NCBI RefSeq assembly: GCF_025370935.1
Contig: NC_133479.1
Location: forward strand, 2,635,810-2,699,809
Source of the DNA: Choristoneura fumiferana
Lineage: Eukaryota > Arthropoda > Insecta > Lepidoptera > Tortricidae
DNA: 64,000 nt
Direction of reading: 5' to 3'
The position numbers and the translations under genes were made by a program. Below are positions 36,186 through 47,865 of this stretch, in pieces. The notes under the pieces were generated by a model, which saw only the letters and a program-made list of their open reading frames with translations, made no database searches and had not been told where the DNA came from. Each line of letters starts with the position of its first letter. Position 1 is the first letter of the stretch.

Positions 36186-36897
36186 CAGCCTTATTCAAAA
36201 AAAAACCTTAATTGAGGTTTGATCGGTCTGTTACTTAGCAGACTGATTAAGCTTGTTAGACGGTTGTCAAGAAGTATGATTCATAAACGCTTGCTAGCAG
36301 CCTGCTAGTTGTTGAGCTGCTGATAGACGGATTAGACGCGTTATGTTTGCCATCTTGACAAATCAAAGACAAAAAATGGCCTCATCGATATTTTTTTTTA
36401 AATGACAGCAGTGACAGCAAATTAGCAGGAAAAAAAAATAAAAAGCGATATGTCTGTTTTCCCGCCATGTTAATAATAAATCCGCATGTTAATGTTGTAC
36501 CTAAGTGCAAAAAGCCGTAATTATGTTAATCGTCGTAATTTTATTTTTTTCATATGTATTTTTAGTAAAGTAGCAGTAATAAATACCTAATTTAAATGAT
36601 TTTTAATACAAATTCCTGATATTAAATTTTCCTGGATTTTTTTAAATCTTTGCGTAACCCTTCCTTCACTAAAAATATCTTCGGTATGGTTTTTTGCTCT
36701 TGTCAAAGTCAGCTGTTCAAACTTGTGGCGGCCATTTTGTGACTTAGCAGGGAGATAAAGGAGGGTCTACGGTCCTGTAACTTTAGCAGAGCCTTGATCG
36801 ACTGATTAGCGCTAACAGACGTTTATGAATCATGTTTTTTAGCATCGGGCCTTCAAGGAGCCTTCAAGGAGGCTCTAACTTTTTATGAATAAGGCTG
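36186..36897. mobile_element. PIF/Harbinger-like MITE, copy 1
   Basis: CAGCCTTATTCA at the left and TGAATAAGGCTG at the right, flanked by TAA on both sides (36183-36185, 36898-36900). Copy 2 is at 60494-61174 with ATT on both sides. A 3-bp duplication fits PIF/Harbinger. No transposase is encoded. Confidence 0.75.
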
Positions 36898-37639
36898 TAA
36901 ACCCTTAAAGTTACCTATTCTTGTAATAAAAGTTCATTTTTTTCTACGTTTACTACCTTTTTTTTTAAATGTCCCGGTCTGCGTCCGCACGATACGAGGC
37001 TGGCAAGTTTTTCACGCCGAGCAAGATTGGCATCTTTCTCAAACATGCACTGAAATATTTAAAAAAAACTCCTAAAAATCATAACTTTTTACCCGACTGC
37101 AAGGTGTAGTATTGTTTTTCGCGCGTATATTGTATGTAAGTAGGTATGTAACCGAAAAATATTGTAGGCACCTATGTATGTATGTCGTAAAATATTAAGA
37201 TATGAACGGATCCGTGATGTACTAAAATGTAGGGCACTTAGGACATTCTAGAAAAGGTAAAATAGGTCTAATAAAAATGCGACCGTTTTCGAGATATTTC
37301 GACTTTTTATAGATGTTGATGTTTAAGTTCCTATTTCATTATTTGGCCTCTGTGTATAGATATTTGTACGTATTTACAACCATACACTTGTCGGCTTTTC
37401 TAAGAGGTTGACGTTTCCGTTTTCTCCGAGGCTCAACAAAAACACGACCAAACAAAATTAACAAATAAAAAGTCTATCTCAAGAAATTTAACAAATAACG
37501 TCAACAGCAACAATAACACGAGAAAACGCACTGATTCGACGCACTATATCAGATTTGATTGGGTATTAAAAAAATCATTCCGCGGAAAGTGCGTGAAGCC
37601 AGCGAGATTAGTAGTCATCCGAGTTTAACCGGGATAGTG

Positions 37640-37975
37640 GTTGGACGGAACCTCCGAGTTGGAAAACAGTGTTAAATACTCGTGCTGCGTCATTGGTGAG
37701 TGTGAACGTACCATTGCAGAGCGATGTTGTTAGTGTTGTATGCTACCCTACATTTGACAGTTATAATGAAAATGACGATGAAAACGCGGGTAGTTGTGCG
37801 CTGGTGTCAGTTTCGTCGGGTAGTCGCGCGAGCAGAGCGGCGGCGCGCAGTGCGCGTGTTACAGCAGCCGCCGAGTCGCGTTGCTCCGAAGAGGAAGGGC
37901 TACGGATTAGCCCGAAACGTGTCGAGGTGAACTCGATTTAAGACGTGAGTTATCCGGGTCAATATAATTTAATAT
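37640..37975. repeat. Element related to the 10556 and 29132 hairpins
   Basis: Right end GAACTCGATTTAAGACGTGA followed by GTTATCCGGGTCAATATAAT. The GC-rich centre contains GAGTCGCGTTGCTCCGAAGA. The open frames inside are not host exons. Confidence 0.6.
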
Positions 37976-38189
37976 GACTGTGTTTTGTGTTGTTATTTTC
38001 ATTGCGTTTTAATCTTGTATTAATTTAATTGGAATATTATCGCTGTAATCAAATTACTTTTTAATGGCATTTTGTTTATTACATAGGTACTTGTTATATT
38101 GAAAACTAATCAAAGAATCCTGCTCTAAGGGGCAAGTGCAAAAATATTTTTTAATTTTCAAAATATTTAACATTGACTCCTCTGTTGCC

Positions 38190-41100
38190 ATGTTTGCTAT
38201 AAAATTATTTCCAGTGATATTTTTTATGTGTAAGTTATTTTTTTTTTACTAAAAATAATACAATACCATAGTAAAATGCAAATATTTTTATTGCACACCA
38301 CAAATCAGTACAAAAACTACTGATATTGACACAAAATTCAGGGTAGATAATAGGCGGTCTTATCGCTTAAAAGCGATATATTCCAGGCAACCATGTACAC
38401 GATCTTATAATATATATAGTGATAATTGCTTAATTACGTAGCATATTAGGATACTTCACTCAAATAATTTAACACAAAAAAACAGCTCCAAAGAAATTGT
38501 TTATTTTGTTCTGTTTTGTTTTTTTTGGCTTATCCAGTATTAGAATATGAGAAGCGCTGCGACCGGCCGTCTTCCTCACAGGGACCAGTCTGAAAACCAG
38601 CGCTGGGCAATCAAGCCCAGCATATGCTGAGACTGGGGACCCATTGTCCCAACTTTTAATTTTTCTCCCACATTTTTTTTTAAATGTGTAATTTTATGTA
38701 ATTTTAAGTTGTGGCAGTAAAGGTTTATTTATTTTATTTTTATTTTATTTTACCATATTTATTATGTAACAAAATTAATGAGCTAAAACAAAAACATCAG
38801 CCCGTATTATTATTTTTACCTATATGATGGTATTTGTATTTTCAAATTCAAAAAGTTTCCTGATCGTTTCAGAATCTGATCGGAAGTTTCGTTTATTTTC
38901 TGACAAAAAACAACCGGAATGAGGGTTTATTAACAGGTGAAATATCGCTAAATGAAACTAATACCTAATGCTACATTCTTGCTTTACATTTAGTTACCTA
39001 TTCAACTAATCGCAAGCGTGACACAAACGTCAAAGTTGTCAAACAGACCTCATGATACCAGAGGGCCTACTCCAAAGCTTTAAAAACGAAGTTCGTGTCG
39101 TACCGTACCTCTCGCTCTCGTATTACCCTGCAACCCTAAAATTCTATCGACAGTATTTTCTGTCAGTGCGTATATCGGGCATAAAAGATCCGTCAGTTTA
39201 ACACATATGTTCAAATAGTATTAAGTGATTGCATCTACTTACGAACTTAACTGTACCAAGAGCAACTCTATGACTACCTATTACTATTCAAATATTCCCA
39301 ACATTTATCATAACTATGCAGATAATGACCTTTTTAGACGAGCATGTCAAACAGGTCCTCTCGACCCGCAAACGCTCTAACAAAAAGTCGAATGTCGGAT
39401 CTTACATACCCTATGACGCACCGATTTAAAGTCTTCGAAATTGTTTCCCGCAGTTAACGTGTTAAGGTATACCGTAGGCGACAGGCTAGCAACCTGTCAC
39501 TATTGTACCGTTTTTGTCAAACTTAAAACCTAAAATTGCTAAAAGTGGCTCCGAAGCGGTAACGTTTCGTGTGCTCTGCCCACCCCATTTGGGAATATAG
39601 GCGTGATGTTTGTGTGTGTGTGTGTGTGCAGTATATAGAAAGACAGGGAAGCTTAAAATTCCAATTTACAGACTGGCTAAAACCAAAAAGTCGTTCCTGG
39701 GAAATTGCATACATTTTTACAATAAAATTCCAAAATATATAACTGATCAAACAGATACAAAATTTTAAATTATTGTCAAGAATAATACATTAATATCTAA
39801 GGCGTATTATAAAATTAATTATTATTTTCGCTACCCGAACCAATTATTTTAGTTTTTTATTTAATGTAAATTTGCCATACTATTCAATTATCTATACTTA
39901 TTACTTATATAATATTATAAAGAGGTAAAGTTTGTGTGTTTGTGAGGTTGTAGGGGTAATCTCTGGATCTACTGATCTAATTGAAATGAAATTCGGTATG
40001 CAGATAGTTTGAGTCCCGGGGAAGGACATAGGATAGTTTTTATCCCGGAAAATAGCATAGTTCCGGCGGGATAGCGATAAACGAACTGATGATGATGATG
40101 ATGATGAACTGATTTTCACTACCACCACTGGCGTACTAACTCTGCTTGCTTGCATTGTTGCTTTCATGCTTGCTTGCTTACTTGCATGTTTTCTTGCATG
40201 CTTGCTGGCTTGCTTGCACGCTTGCTTACATGCTTGATTGCACTATTTCTTGTACATTTGGGAGTATGCTTGCTTGATCTGTTGTTTGCATGATGGTTGC
40301 ATGTTTGATTGCATGCTTGCTTGCACTATTTCTTGCACGCTTGGGAGTATGCTTGCTTGATTTGTTGTTTGCATGCATGCTTGCCTTCTGGCTTGCACGC
40401 TTGCTTGCATGCTTGCCTGTATGCTTGCTTGCATGCTTGAATGCATGCATGCTTGCACTATTTCTTGCAAAGTTACATGCTCACTTGCAAGCTTGCTTAG
40501 ATGGTTGCATGCATGCTTGCTTGATTGCTTGCTTTTTTGAAATGTTTATGGTTCACGCGAGCGAAGTCGCGGGTAAAAGCTAGTATTTGATAATTTTAGT
40601 CTGAACCTATTAGGTACACCTGACTAGATTAGTGTTTTTTTCTTTTCCCGCAATAATTACGCGTTCAGTTACGTGGGTGCACACTCACCGGGTTTCCGCT
40701 GAAAACCAGCGCTGCAGCCCTGGTTACAGGGCTACGGCACATGATGAGCTGAGTCCCTTTGGCATCACACTACAGCACAACGTCTCTAATTTTTCTCTCT
40801 TCTATTTACCTATGTTTTAACTGTGTTTTTGTTTTAATGTAGTGTGTTTTATGTCATAAAATTGTTGTGGGTTTGATAATTAATTTAATTGTACCCTATA
40901 TATCTATAAGATTGCTGTGCCCTTGCAGGGTTCGCGTACAATATGAAACGCAATAAATATGAATTACGAGTATAAGTCAGACCACTAGAATACTGCAATT
41001 TCCTTTAGACGCACATTGATCAATACGCATAATGTCCAATGAAAATAGTAACATGAATACGCAAAATGACCAATCACGAAATGACCAGCACGCCAAGTGA

Positions 41101-44100
41101 CCGATACGTGTTTTTTTTTCATTTCAGGCCTGAGTTCAGCTAAAGCAGACCTTCAGATAGGGTCTGGGATTCCGCTACCACACGCGAACGAGCTCGAGAA
41201 CATGATTAGAATCCACATATTCCCTAATAAAACAGACGACGAGACTTACATAGAATATTTCGAAAACCGTGACATGGACATAGATAACGACACTATGATA
41301 CTATTAGAGAATTTAGACTTCTCCGTATTAGACGCGGATGGAGTGAGAAACATACTTAAATTGGTGAATAAACAAGAAATGGAGAATGCGTCCGTACTTG
41401 TACCGCAACGAAGAAAGATGCACAGAGTTCAATACCCCCTTTATGAAGAAGAGTGTGCTCTTTTTGATAATGTAAGAAATTGAACAATAACAGAATAAGA
41501 TTATTATGGTCACTTGATTCTGCTTGCATAACTGAACTGGCATGGAAACGCGTACCTATAAAACGCGAGCCTACGCGATCCCCAAATCGTTTGACATTTA
41601 CTCCACAAATGACTTCCTACATAGGTACTTATACTGTTTGCAAATGACAGAGAAAAATGTTTTTTTTTAAAGTACCTAACCTACCCACCTTCGTGGCCCT
41701 TATTATTATTAAGTGCTTAAAGGAGGCGAGACGTATGGATTTGAATGCGATATATCGATTAGGTGAAATTCAGTTTGTCTTTCTTCTTTCAATTTGGTAT
41801 TTGCCAAAGTCAATCCTTTGCTACATAATTATTTGCCGCGTGAAAGTTTGATGAAGTAAAATTTTGCAATATAAAAATGTTGCGAAATAGTAAAATGCGA
41901 AGTAAAGTTATGCCAACAATTAGTTTGCCAAATGAAACTGCGGCGAAAGGTTGCTTGCTAAGTGAAATTTAGCGAAACATATTTCGCCGAAAAGGCAGTA
42001 CACTGTTCTCACGTGATGCGCGCTCAAATAAACGACAAACAGGTAAACAGACAAACAGATAAGCAGACAAACAGATAAACAGACGAAAATTCTAAAAACT
42101 GTTTGAACGTGTTCTGTTATTGAATCTAAGTATCCCCAGTCAACTATTTATCGGATATCTTCCATGTACAGACTTTCGACCCTCTTCAGCTTTATTATAT
42201 GTAGGTATAGATAGATAGAAGATAGATTGTGTAGCTTAAGACATTTTATATCACATGGTATAAATAACACAGTATTTTTTTGACATCGCGCCTTTTGGCT
42301 TAGGCAGAATTGTTGAATTTAATTATTTTAAAATAAATGTGCTTTATTTTTTAGAAAGCCAAGCGTGCTATTAACAAAACTATTGATTTGATGCACCAGT
42401 CCATCTACGCCACCCGGTACATGATTGAAAGGACGAAACCGATAAGGAAAATGTATGTAAATGTATAGGTATATTATGGACCAAGTGATTAATAAGGGCA
42501 TTATAAATAATGACAACCTATACCGGGTAAAGTAATAATTATTATCTTAACTTCATTATTTATAAAATTGTCCGGTCATTATGAATTGCTGCATGATCGT
42601 TGGGCAATTTGAATACAACTGACTCTTGGCTATCTGAAGTCTGATTCATTCAATCGAGTTAGGTGCGACGACGAGCGCAGTGTGACCATAACAAGTGTTG
42701 CCAAAATTAGGGTTTTCCGACAAGCCAAATATCGCTGGATGCCGTTAGTACTAATTTGAGGTTCGTTTGACGTTTCGGTCTTGCTTGCGATTGGCTCATT
42801 TTGTATTTAACCAATCCCAAACATGATGCACATGTCAAACGGACCTAACGACACTAACGCCATCTAGCGATATTTACCATTAATATAACTTTACAGATTT
42901 TGATAGATGTTTAAGAAATTCGATAAATTTTACGCAAAAATAAAAAAATTTAGGTACTTAATGAGATATGTTTTTTTTGCTTTGCCCAATAGACTACTTG
43001 AGGATAAACATTATGTATAATGCCCATGCAATTTAGTTAATTGAATAGTTTTTATCAAATCGCTATCTCATAATACCCAATCCCTATCTCTAAGTGTCTC
43101 CGAAGCGCTAACATTTCGTGAGCTCTGCCTACCCCATTTGGGAATACAGGTGTGATGTTTGTGTGTGTATGCTATCTTATAATGATCATTTTTCATGATT
43201 GCCGGGCATTATGAAAGATTACCGATTTATCATCTGCTCCACAACATATATGCATAATGATCATGGAGCTTGAAATTCAATTAAAAAAGTAACAAATTTG
43301 GAGTTGAAATAAAAAATACAAAAAGACTCCAAAAAAAACAATCATAATTCTCTTGTCTGGCCTGTGGACGAACATGTCTCTCTCGCATCGGTCTGGTCAG
43401 TCACCAAAGACGTTGTACACAGGCGCCACGCCAAAATTCGCCTGGAACAGACGCGTAGACCCGATGATGATTATTAAACAGTAACAAGACGATCATGATG
43501 TCCTTTTTTTTTCAAGGTACCGCTCCGAGTTCGTTTACCAAATGGGAGTAATGTATGGCTACTTGCTGGAACTGAGGTTCAAATCGGACAATTGCCTGGG
43601 AACCATGTCAAGATTGAATTTTTGGCACTTCAAGTTTTCCAGGTTTGTTTGATTGGTTGGTTTAGCGACTTCCAGCACCGATGCAGGATGCAGCCCTACA
43701 CTGCGAAGTGCAGAATTCCAACTTCGTATCTTGCCGTCCCTCTGACGCTTATATTATTTAATACGAGAGTGAGAGGGACGGTATGATCGATACAAACTTC
43801 GATTTTCGAATTCCAGGAACCCCCCAGACGCGATACTATTCAAAGTGTTCGCGGATGGATAATCATTGACTCACTTTCATATCAATTAGTCAACTAAATC
43901 ATCATTCAAATGCACCTATTCATGTTACATAACATAACACATTCAATAGGTATTCTGTGATTCTGATTCACAAATAATATTCTGTGTAAATCTCTTCAAC
44001 ACTCATTGCCCACATACACGCACCGCACACACATGTTTTTTCAGAAAATAAACCTTTTTCTCAAATAATTACTTTGCTCACCCACTACCTTAGTCGAGCG

Positions 44101-46307
44101 AGCTACGTCTATGCAAGAAATGTGTGCACATGCAGTTCCTCCACCTCTAAACTATAAGAACACACACTAATCACACAAACCCAACTATCACCGCAACTAC
44201 ACTACACTGGCGCGTTTCAAACTCAACCAGAGCCGTACAGTATGATTTGTGGATGGAGGAAGGAACTATATGAACTCAAATTTCTTGCATAGAAGTAAAG
44301 CTTGTCTAATCTGAAATGAAGCGCCCTACCGCATTTACACACATGAGCATTAAAATACTGGCGGCATATACGAATAATAGTAGTTTGTGCAACAAGAGTA
44401 TAAAACGAGCTATTTTACCTAAGACGTTCATATAGCCACGCGAGCCGGTACGGAAAATGGGTTTAATGCTCGAGTTTTACACTCTGTTTTTCACTTCGAT
44501 TACAAGGAAATGAAATTATAATTATGAATTAGTTTCACATAAATTAAAAAATATTTAATAAATATATAGAAACTTTTTTGTTTGTGGTTGTTGACACCTG
44601 ATCACCTTGGTCTAAGGCGAAGATTTTACTTTATCCACTAGAGCATAAAAGTCATTTTATGTCGCCTAGATCCAGCATGAACGCGAACTTTACGAGCATG
44701 AGAAGTGAAAATGTCATTGTTATTGGTAATTTAGTTCCTTGTGTAGGGTTGGGTTAGAATTACACCTCTCCATTTCTTCCGTGGATGTCGTAAGAGGCGA
44801 CAAAGGATATAGGTTAAGGTATACCGTAGGCGACAGGCTAGCAACCTGTCACTATTGTACCGATTTTGTCAAACCTAAAACTACTAAAAGTGGCTCCGAA
44901 GCGGTAACGTTTCGTGTGCTCTGCGTACCCCATTTGGGAATACAGGCGTGATGTTTGTGTATGTAACTGTGTAGTTCCCCAAAGGCGGTGGTTGGAACAT
45001 TTACGTCTAACTAAGTACCTAGTCATTATCAACTGATTTCGTCGAGGGACGCATCATTTCAGCTTAGACAAGCTCTAGCTATAATGAGGTCGCGGGTGAG
45101 CAAGGTATTGGTTTAGTTTATTGATACTTCCGCAATATAGGGTAAACCTTGGCTTATCGATGTTGCTAGTAATTCGATGATACTGCTTCATTATCTTCAA
45201 CAGATGTCACTATGAGGTTGTAACGGGTGGCAGCGATTCAATGAGGGCTATCGTTTTTTGTCTCACTAGATGGCGCACTGTTGCGACTGGTTTTTAAGTG
45301 TGGTTTTCAGAGTCTGTTATTACGGGCGAAAACAAAGTTTAGATTAAAATCATATTTAAAACACCTTACAACCGTACCATAAAAATATCTAGCAATCACA
45401 GTGTTGCTTAGTTCCGTTTTGTTCGGAAAAAAAGGGGAGGACAAAAGTTTCCGAAAGACAAAACTGTCTCAAAACACAGACATTCATTGCCCCGTAACCC
45501 GTAACGCATAATTGTCATAATTAATTTCAGGTAATGCAAAATATTCACAAAATTATTCTAATTATAAATAAACCCGCGTAGCTCACCCAAAAACTATGAG
45601 ATTTGACATTTCGGAGACCTCACGCTACACTAGCGCCTCTAGCGGCGAATTCATTCGCGATAGCCCTCATTGCTTGCATTTGATCATTGTGAGCTCAACG
45701 GAAGATAATAACGCAATATCACCGAATTACCAAGTAACATCAATACGCAGAGGGCCGGAATTTCCGTGGCACTTTAGATCTACAATAGTCAATTCTCACT
45801 TATCGACTCTACGACTCTACCTAAATAATATCGATACATTAGAATTTAAATTAGATTGCTGGCCATTAATCTGATGATCATTGATTAGGTAGGTACTTAC
45901 TAGTTTTATAGACATAAAATATGGATAAAAATATGATATAACAGACTTTGAATATGAAATTGAAAAAACACTGACAATGATACAAACATACAAACACACA
46001 CACTTTCGCATTTATAATATTAGTATGGATATCGGAAATCGATAAGTGAGAAATCACTATGACAGGTCAAAAGTGACACGAAAATTCCGACTTCTGCCAT
46101 ACCTAAGCCAAGATTTGTCCTAACGGCTGATTCAATAAATTACTTATTTAAAACTCTTTCAGGTTTTTGTACCTCTACGAAAGATTATTGACGATACACG
46201 TGGATTTTACTAATTCTCTCGAAAGAATGTTCCTGCTGCAGGCTGAGATACACAAACCCACGACTCCTGTAATAACCACTACAGCATCAAGCGAGGAAAC
46301 AACCTAA
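38190..46307 (+). CDS. Tandem gene D: predicted secreted 250-residue protein of the same unrecognised family
   Basis: Exons 38190-38229, 41128-41471, 42355-42452, 43517-43642, 46163-46307; phases 1, 0, 2, 2; 753 nt, all joins in frame. Exon 1 encodes MFAIKLFPVIFFM; with exon 2 (CLSSAKA|DL) it gives a textbook signal peptide and A-K-A cleavage site. The N-terminal half is acidic (NKTDDETYIEYFEN, DMDIDNDT). Exon 3 carries LMHQSIYATR, exon 4 has YQMGVMYGYL 18 residues after that Arg, and exon 5 has TIHVDF and a Thr-rich tail ending TTASSEETT. Four NXS/T sites are present. The donor of exon 1 is GTAAGT and of exon 2 GTAAGA. The frame running to a TGA at 41483 is intronic read-through. It shares the exon 3 phase-0 acceptor position with gene A and the 126-nt exon 4 with gene B. 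Function unknown. Confidence 0.8.
38585..38760 (+). repeat. Dispersed repeat tail, diverged relative of 12185-12375
   Basis: CTGAAAACCAGCGCTGGGCA and a TTTATTTATTTTATTTT-rich end. It lies in intron 1 of gene D. Confidence 0.45.
39465..39630 (+). repeat. LINE 3' UTR fragment, CTCCGAAGCGGTA type
   Basis: AAGGTATACCGTAGGCGACA, GCTCCGAAGCGGTAACGTTT and a TGTGTG tract; same order as 44815-44975. Confidence 0.6.
39640..39860 (+). pseudogene. LINE ORF2 C-terminal fragment, plus strand
   Basis: Reads YRLAKTKKSFLGNCI then FYNKIPKYI, stopped by an in-frame TAA after TDTKF. Same family as 13636-14275. Degraded. Confidence 0.65.
39901..40586 (+). mobile_element. Helitron-like element carrying an internal CTTG minisatellite
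   Basis: Left words ATATTATAAAGAGGTAAAGT and CCCGGGGAAGGACATAGGAT; right end GAAGTCGCGGGTAAAAGCTAGT. Between them is a GAT run (40089-40107) and about 400 bp of degenerate GCTTGCTTGCATGCTT units (40135-40535). The open frames across the units on both strands are translations of the repeat. Confidence 0.65.
40688..40880 (+). repeat. Dispersed repeat with CTGAAAACCAGCGCTG, copy near gene D exon 2
   Basis: Closely matches 12185-12375 over its length, ending near TTGTTGTGGGTTTGA. About 250 bp upstream of exon 2 of gene D. Confidence 0.6.
42471..43249. mobile_element. Inverted-repeat element with TATGGACCAAGTGAT ends, copy 1
   Basis: Left: TTATGGACCAAGTGATTAAT then AAGGGCATTAT. Right: CGGGCATTATGAAAGATTAC and TCCACAACATAT. 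It carries its own insertions: a MITE (42727-42875) and a LINE 3' UTR scrap (about 43085-43180). Copy 2 is 60088-61310. It fills most of intron 3 of gene D, starting 18 nt after the donor. Confidence 0.7.
42727..42875. repeat. MITE with AAATATCGCTGGATG ends
   Basis: AAATATCGCTGGATGCCGTT to ACGCCATCTAGCGATATTT; related to 49066-49204. Absent from the matching place in the copy at 60088-61310, so it entered after those copies split. Confidence 0.65.
43365..43475 (+). repeat. LINE tail fragment
   Basis: TGGTCAGTCACCAAAGACGT and ACGCGTAGACCCGATGATGA, ending in GATGATTATT. The frame is short, and I assign it as a LINE 3' end only by style. Confidence 0.35.
44740..44975 (+). repeat. LINE 3' UTR fragment, CTCCGAAGCGGTA type
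   Basis: TCGTAAGAGGCGACAAAGGA, GTATACCGTAGGCGACAGGC and CCATTTGGGAATACAGGCG. Longest of the four copies; in intron 4 of gene D. Confidence 0.6.
45239..45672. repeat. MITE with CAATGAGGGCTATCG termini, copy 2
   Basis: Opposite orientation to 6406-6833; GATGGCGCACTGTTGCGA near the left and GCCTCTAGCGGCGAATTCAT near the right. In intron 4 of gene D, about 490 bp before the last exon. Confidence 0.75.
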
Positions 46308-46405
46308 ATAACGTTCACCAATTTTTTTTAAGTAGCCTGTACAGGGTGTCCCAAGCTATGGAGACGATGGAGGAAAAGAGGAGGGAAAGTATCTTAGGAC
46401 TATTG

Positions 46406-46885
46406 CCTTCTGTATCCGTGGTCAGATTGCATTGTTAGATCAATGTGATCACGGCCACTCTTTTGTGTCCTTGGTCAGATTTCAGCAGTCTAACTATAGA
46501 CACCTAAGATATAAGGTATCCGTGGTCAGATTGCTATTCTAATGAAATAATACCCTTGTTCTTCGTACATTACTGAGTTACATTACTAGTAACGTACGTT
46601 ATGCTGCCGAATCACGAGGTTGCAAGTCCGGCCGGTTAGGTTAAGGTTATTTTTTTATAACCACCCAGGGCCGATTCGGGGCACTTATTACATCGGTTCT
46701 GGGTGGTCATAAAAAAATAACCTTAACCTAACCGGCCTTGTGATTCGGCTGTAATCTGACTACGGCTACCAATCTGACCAAGGATCCTTTAATTTAATGG
46801 GTCTGACCAAGGACACAAAGGAGTGGCCGTGATCAGATTGATCTAACAATGCAATCTGACCGATTCTGACCACGGATACAGAAGG
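46406..46885. repeat. Fold-back MITE downstream of gene D
   Basis: Arms of about 75 bp (CCTTCTGTATCCGTGGTCAG, ATCACGGCCACTC) are inverted on the right (GAGTGGCCGTGATCAGATTG, ACCACGGATACAGAAGG). A second nested hairpin at 46631-46737 uses CCGGCCGGTTAGGTTAAGG and its complement. Confidence 0.75.
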
Positions 46886-47865
46886 AAAATATTGTCGGAA
46901 GACAATTTTACTGAAAAGAGACTTCGTTTTGATTTTAAAAACAATTTTTACGGCACCGATCAAAAGGCCCAATCGGTGCCCTGGGATATTTTTTTGTCTT
47001 ACCATTTCGCGGGTTTGATTCCTGGTTCAGACAGGCGATTATTCAAAAATCTTTCAATGCAGTTAAAATCTGGCAATGCAGAGGGATGTTGCATCTCTCT
47101 GCATCTTGTTACCGCATACATCATTCCCCAGTGTTCAGATGAATTATTCGGATTGTTGCCTGCAGCTAAGTAGGTTTCACTACCGTACTTCGCGCAGGCG
47201 TCAGTCATTTCATCCACACCACCATGATGGCTGGCACCGTCCGCTTTAAGCGAAGCTTTTTTCCACGCACGACTAAAGTATGTAACCAGCTTCCTGGGAT
47301 AGTGTTTCCGGAGCGGCAAAACGAGCCTATGAGTCTCTCAATGCGCCTGTGATACCCCTCGTGTTGACACGGTGTCCATGGACAGCGGTGATTGCTTCCC
47401 ATCAGGTGACCCGCATGCTTGTTTGCCCCCTCTTATATAAAAAAATGGTTTTAAAATGAAAATGAAGTTCCTACTTTGTTCATTGCTATTAATTTAAACT
47501 GTAAAACACAACAACAAACAACTTAAAATTTTAATTAATCAATAAATAAAAAATCACGTAAATAACGCAATATTTCTTTAGTTGTTTGTTGAGACATTCA
47601 AAATATGTACTGAAAACATTTCTTGTAAGAATGGAAAAGAAAAAATCTGACGATACTGAGAGCCTCTTATCCGAAGTCGGTTAATAAAACGATTTGTTAC
47701 TAAATAATATCTATTTATTTCACACGGAGCATGTCATTAATTAACTTCTACCACAGCAATAGGTACAACAATAACAAATGGTATAAAACGAAATAACTAT
47801 AAACAATAAATGTAGTTTAAAAAAATATGATGTCAATCGAAGAAACGGTCGCATACTACCTATAG
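46886..47865. other. Unassigned sequence with one longer minus-strand frame
   Basis: A 106-codon minus frame (47319-46999) containing NPNNSSEHWGMMYAV and ERFLNNRLSEPGIKP looks protein-like but has neither a recognisable domain nor convincing splice sites. It may be a transposon remnant. Otherwise AT-rich DNA. Confidence 0.3.

Noticed and set aside
37669..37941. 90-codon plus-strand frame as an exon
   Set aside because: It lies within a repeat shared with 10556-10755 and 29132-29385.
37975..38016. Hydrophobic start MTVFCVVIFIAF as a signal-peptide exon for gene D
   Set aside because: It stops at TAA with no donor before it and lies at the edge of a repeat; the 38190 exon has a GTAAGT donor in the right phase.
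40135..40540. CRISPR-like repeat array
   Set aside because: Units are contiguous and degenerate with no unique spacers, and the DNA is eukaryotic.
40226..40583. Ala/Cys/Leu-rich or His/Lys/Ser-rich open frames as a repeat protein
   Set aside because: All are translations of the CTTG minisatellite inside a Helitron-like element.
41097..41483. TGA at 41483 as the end of gene D
   Set aside because: The frame crosses a GTAAGA donor at 41472, and exons 42355, 43517 and 46163 continue in phase with the family motifs.
46999..47319. 106-codon minus frame as a gene
   Set aside because: No domain, partner exon or clear splice site; kept only as an unassigned open frame.
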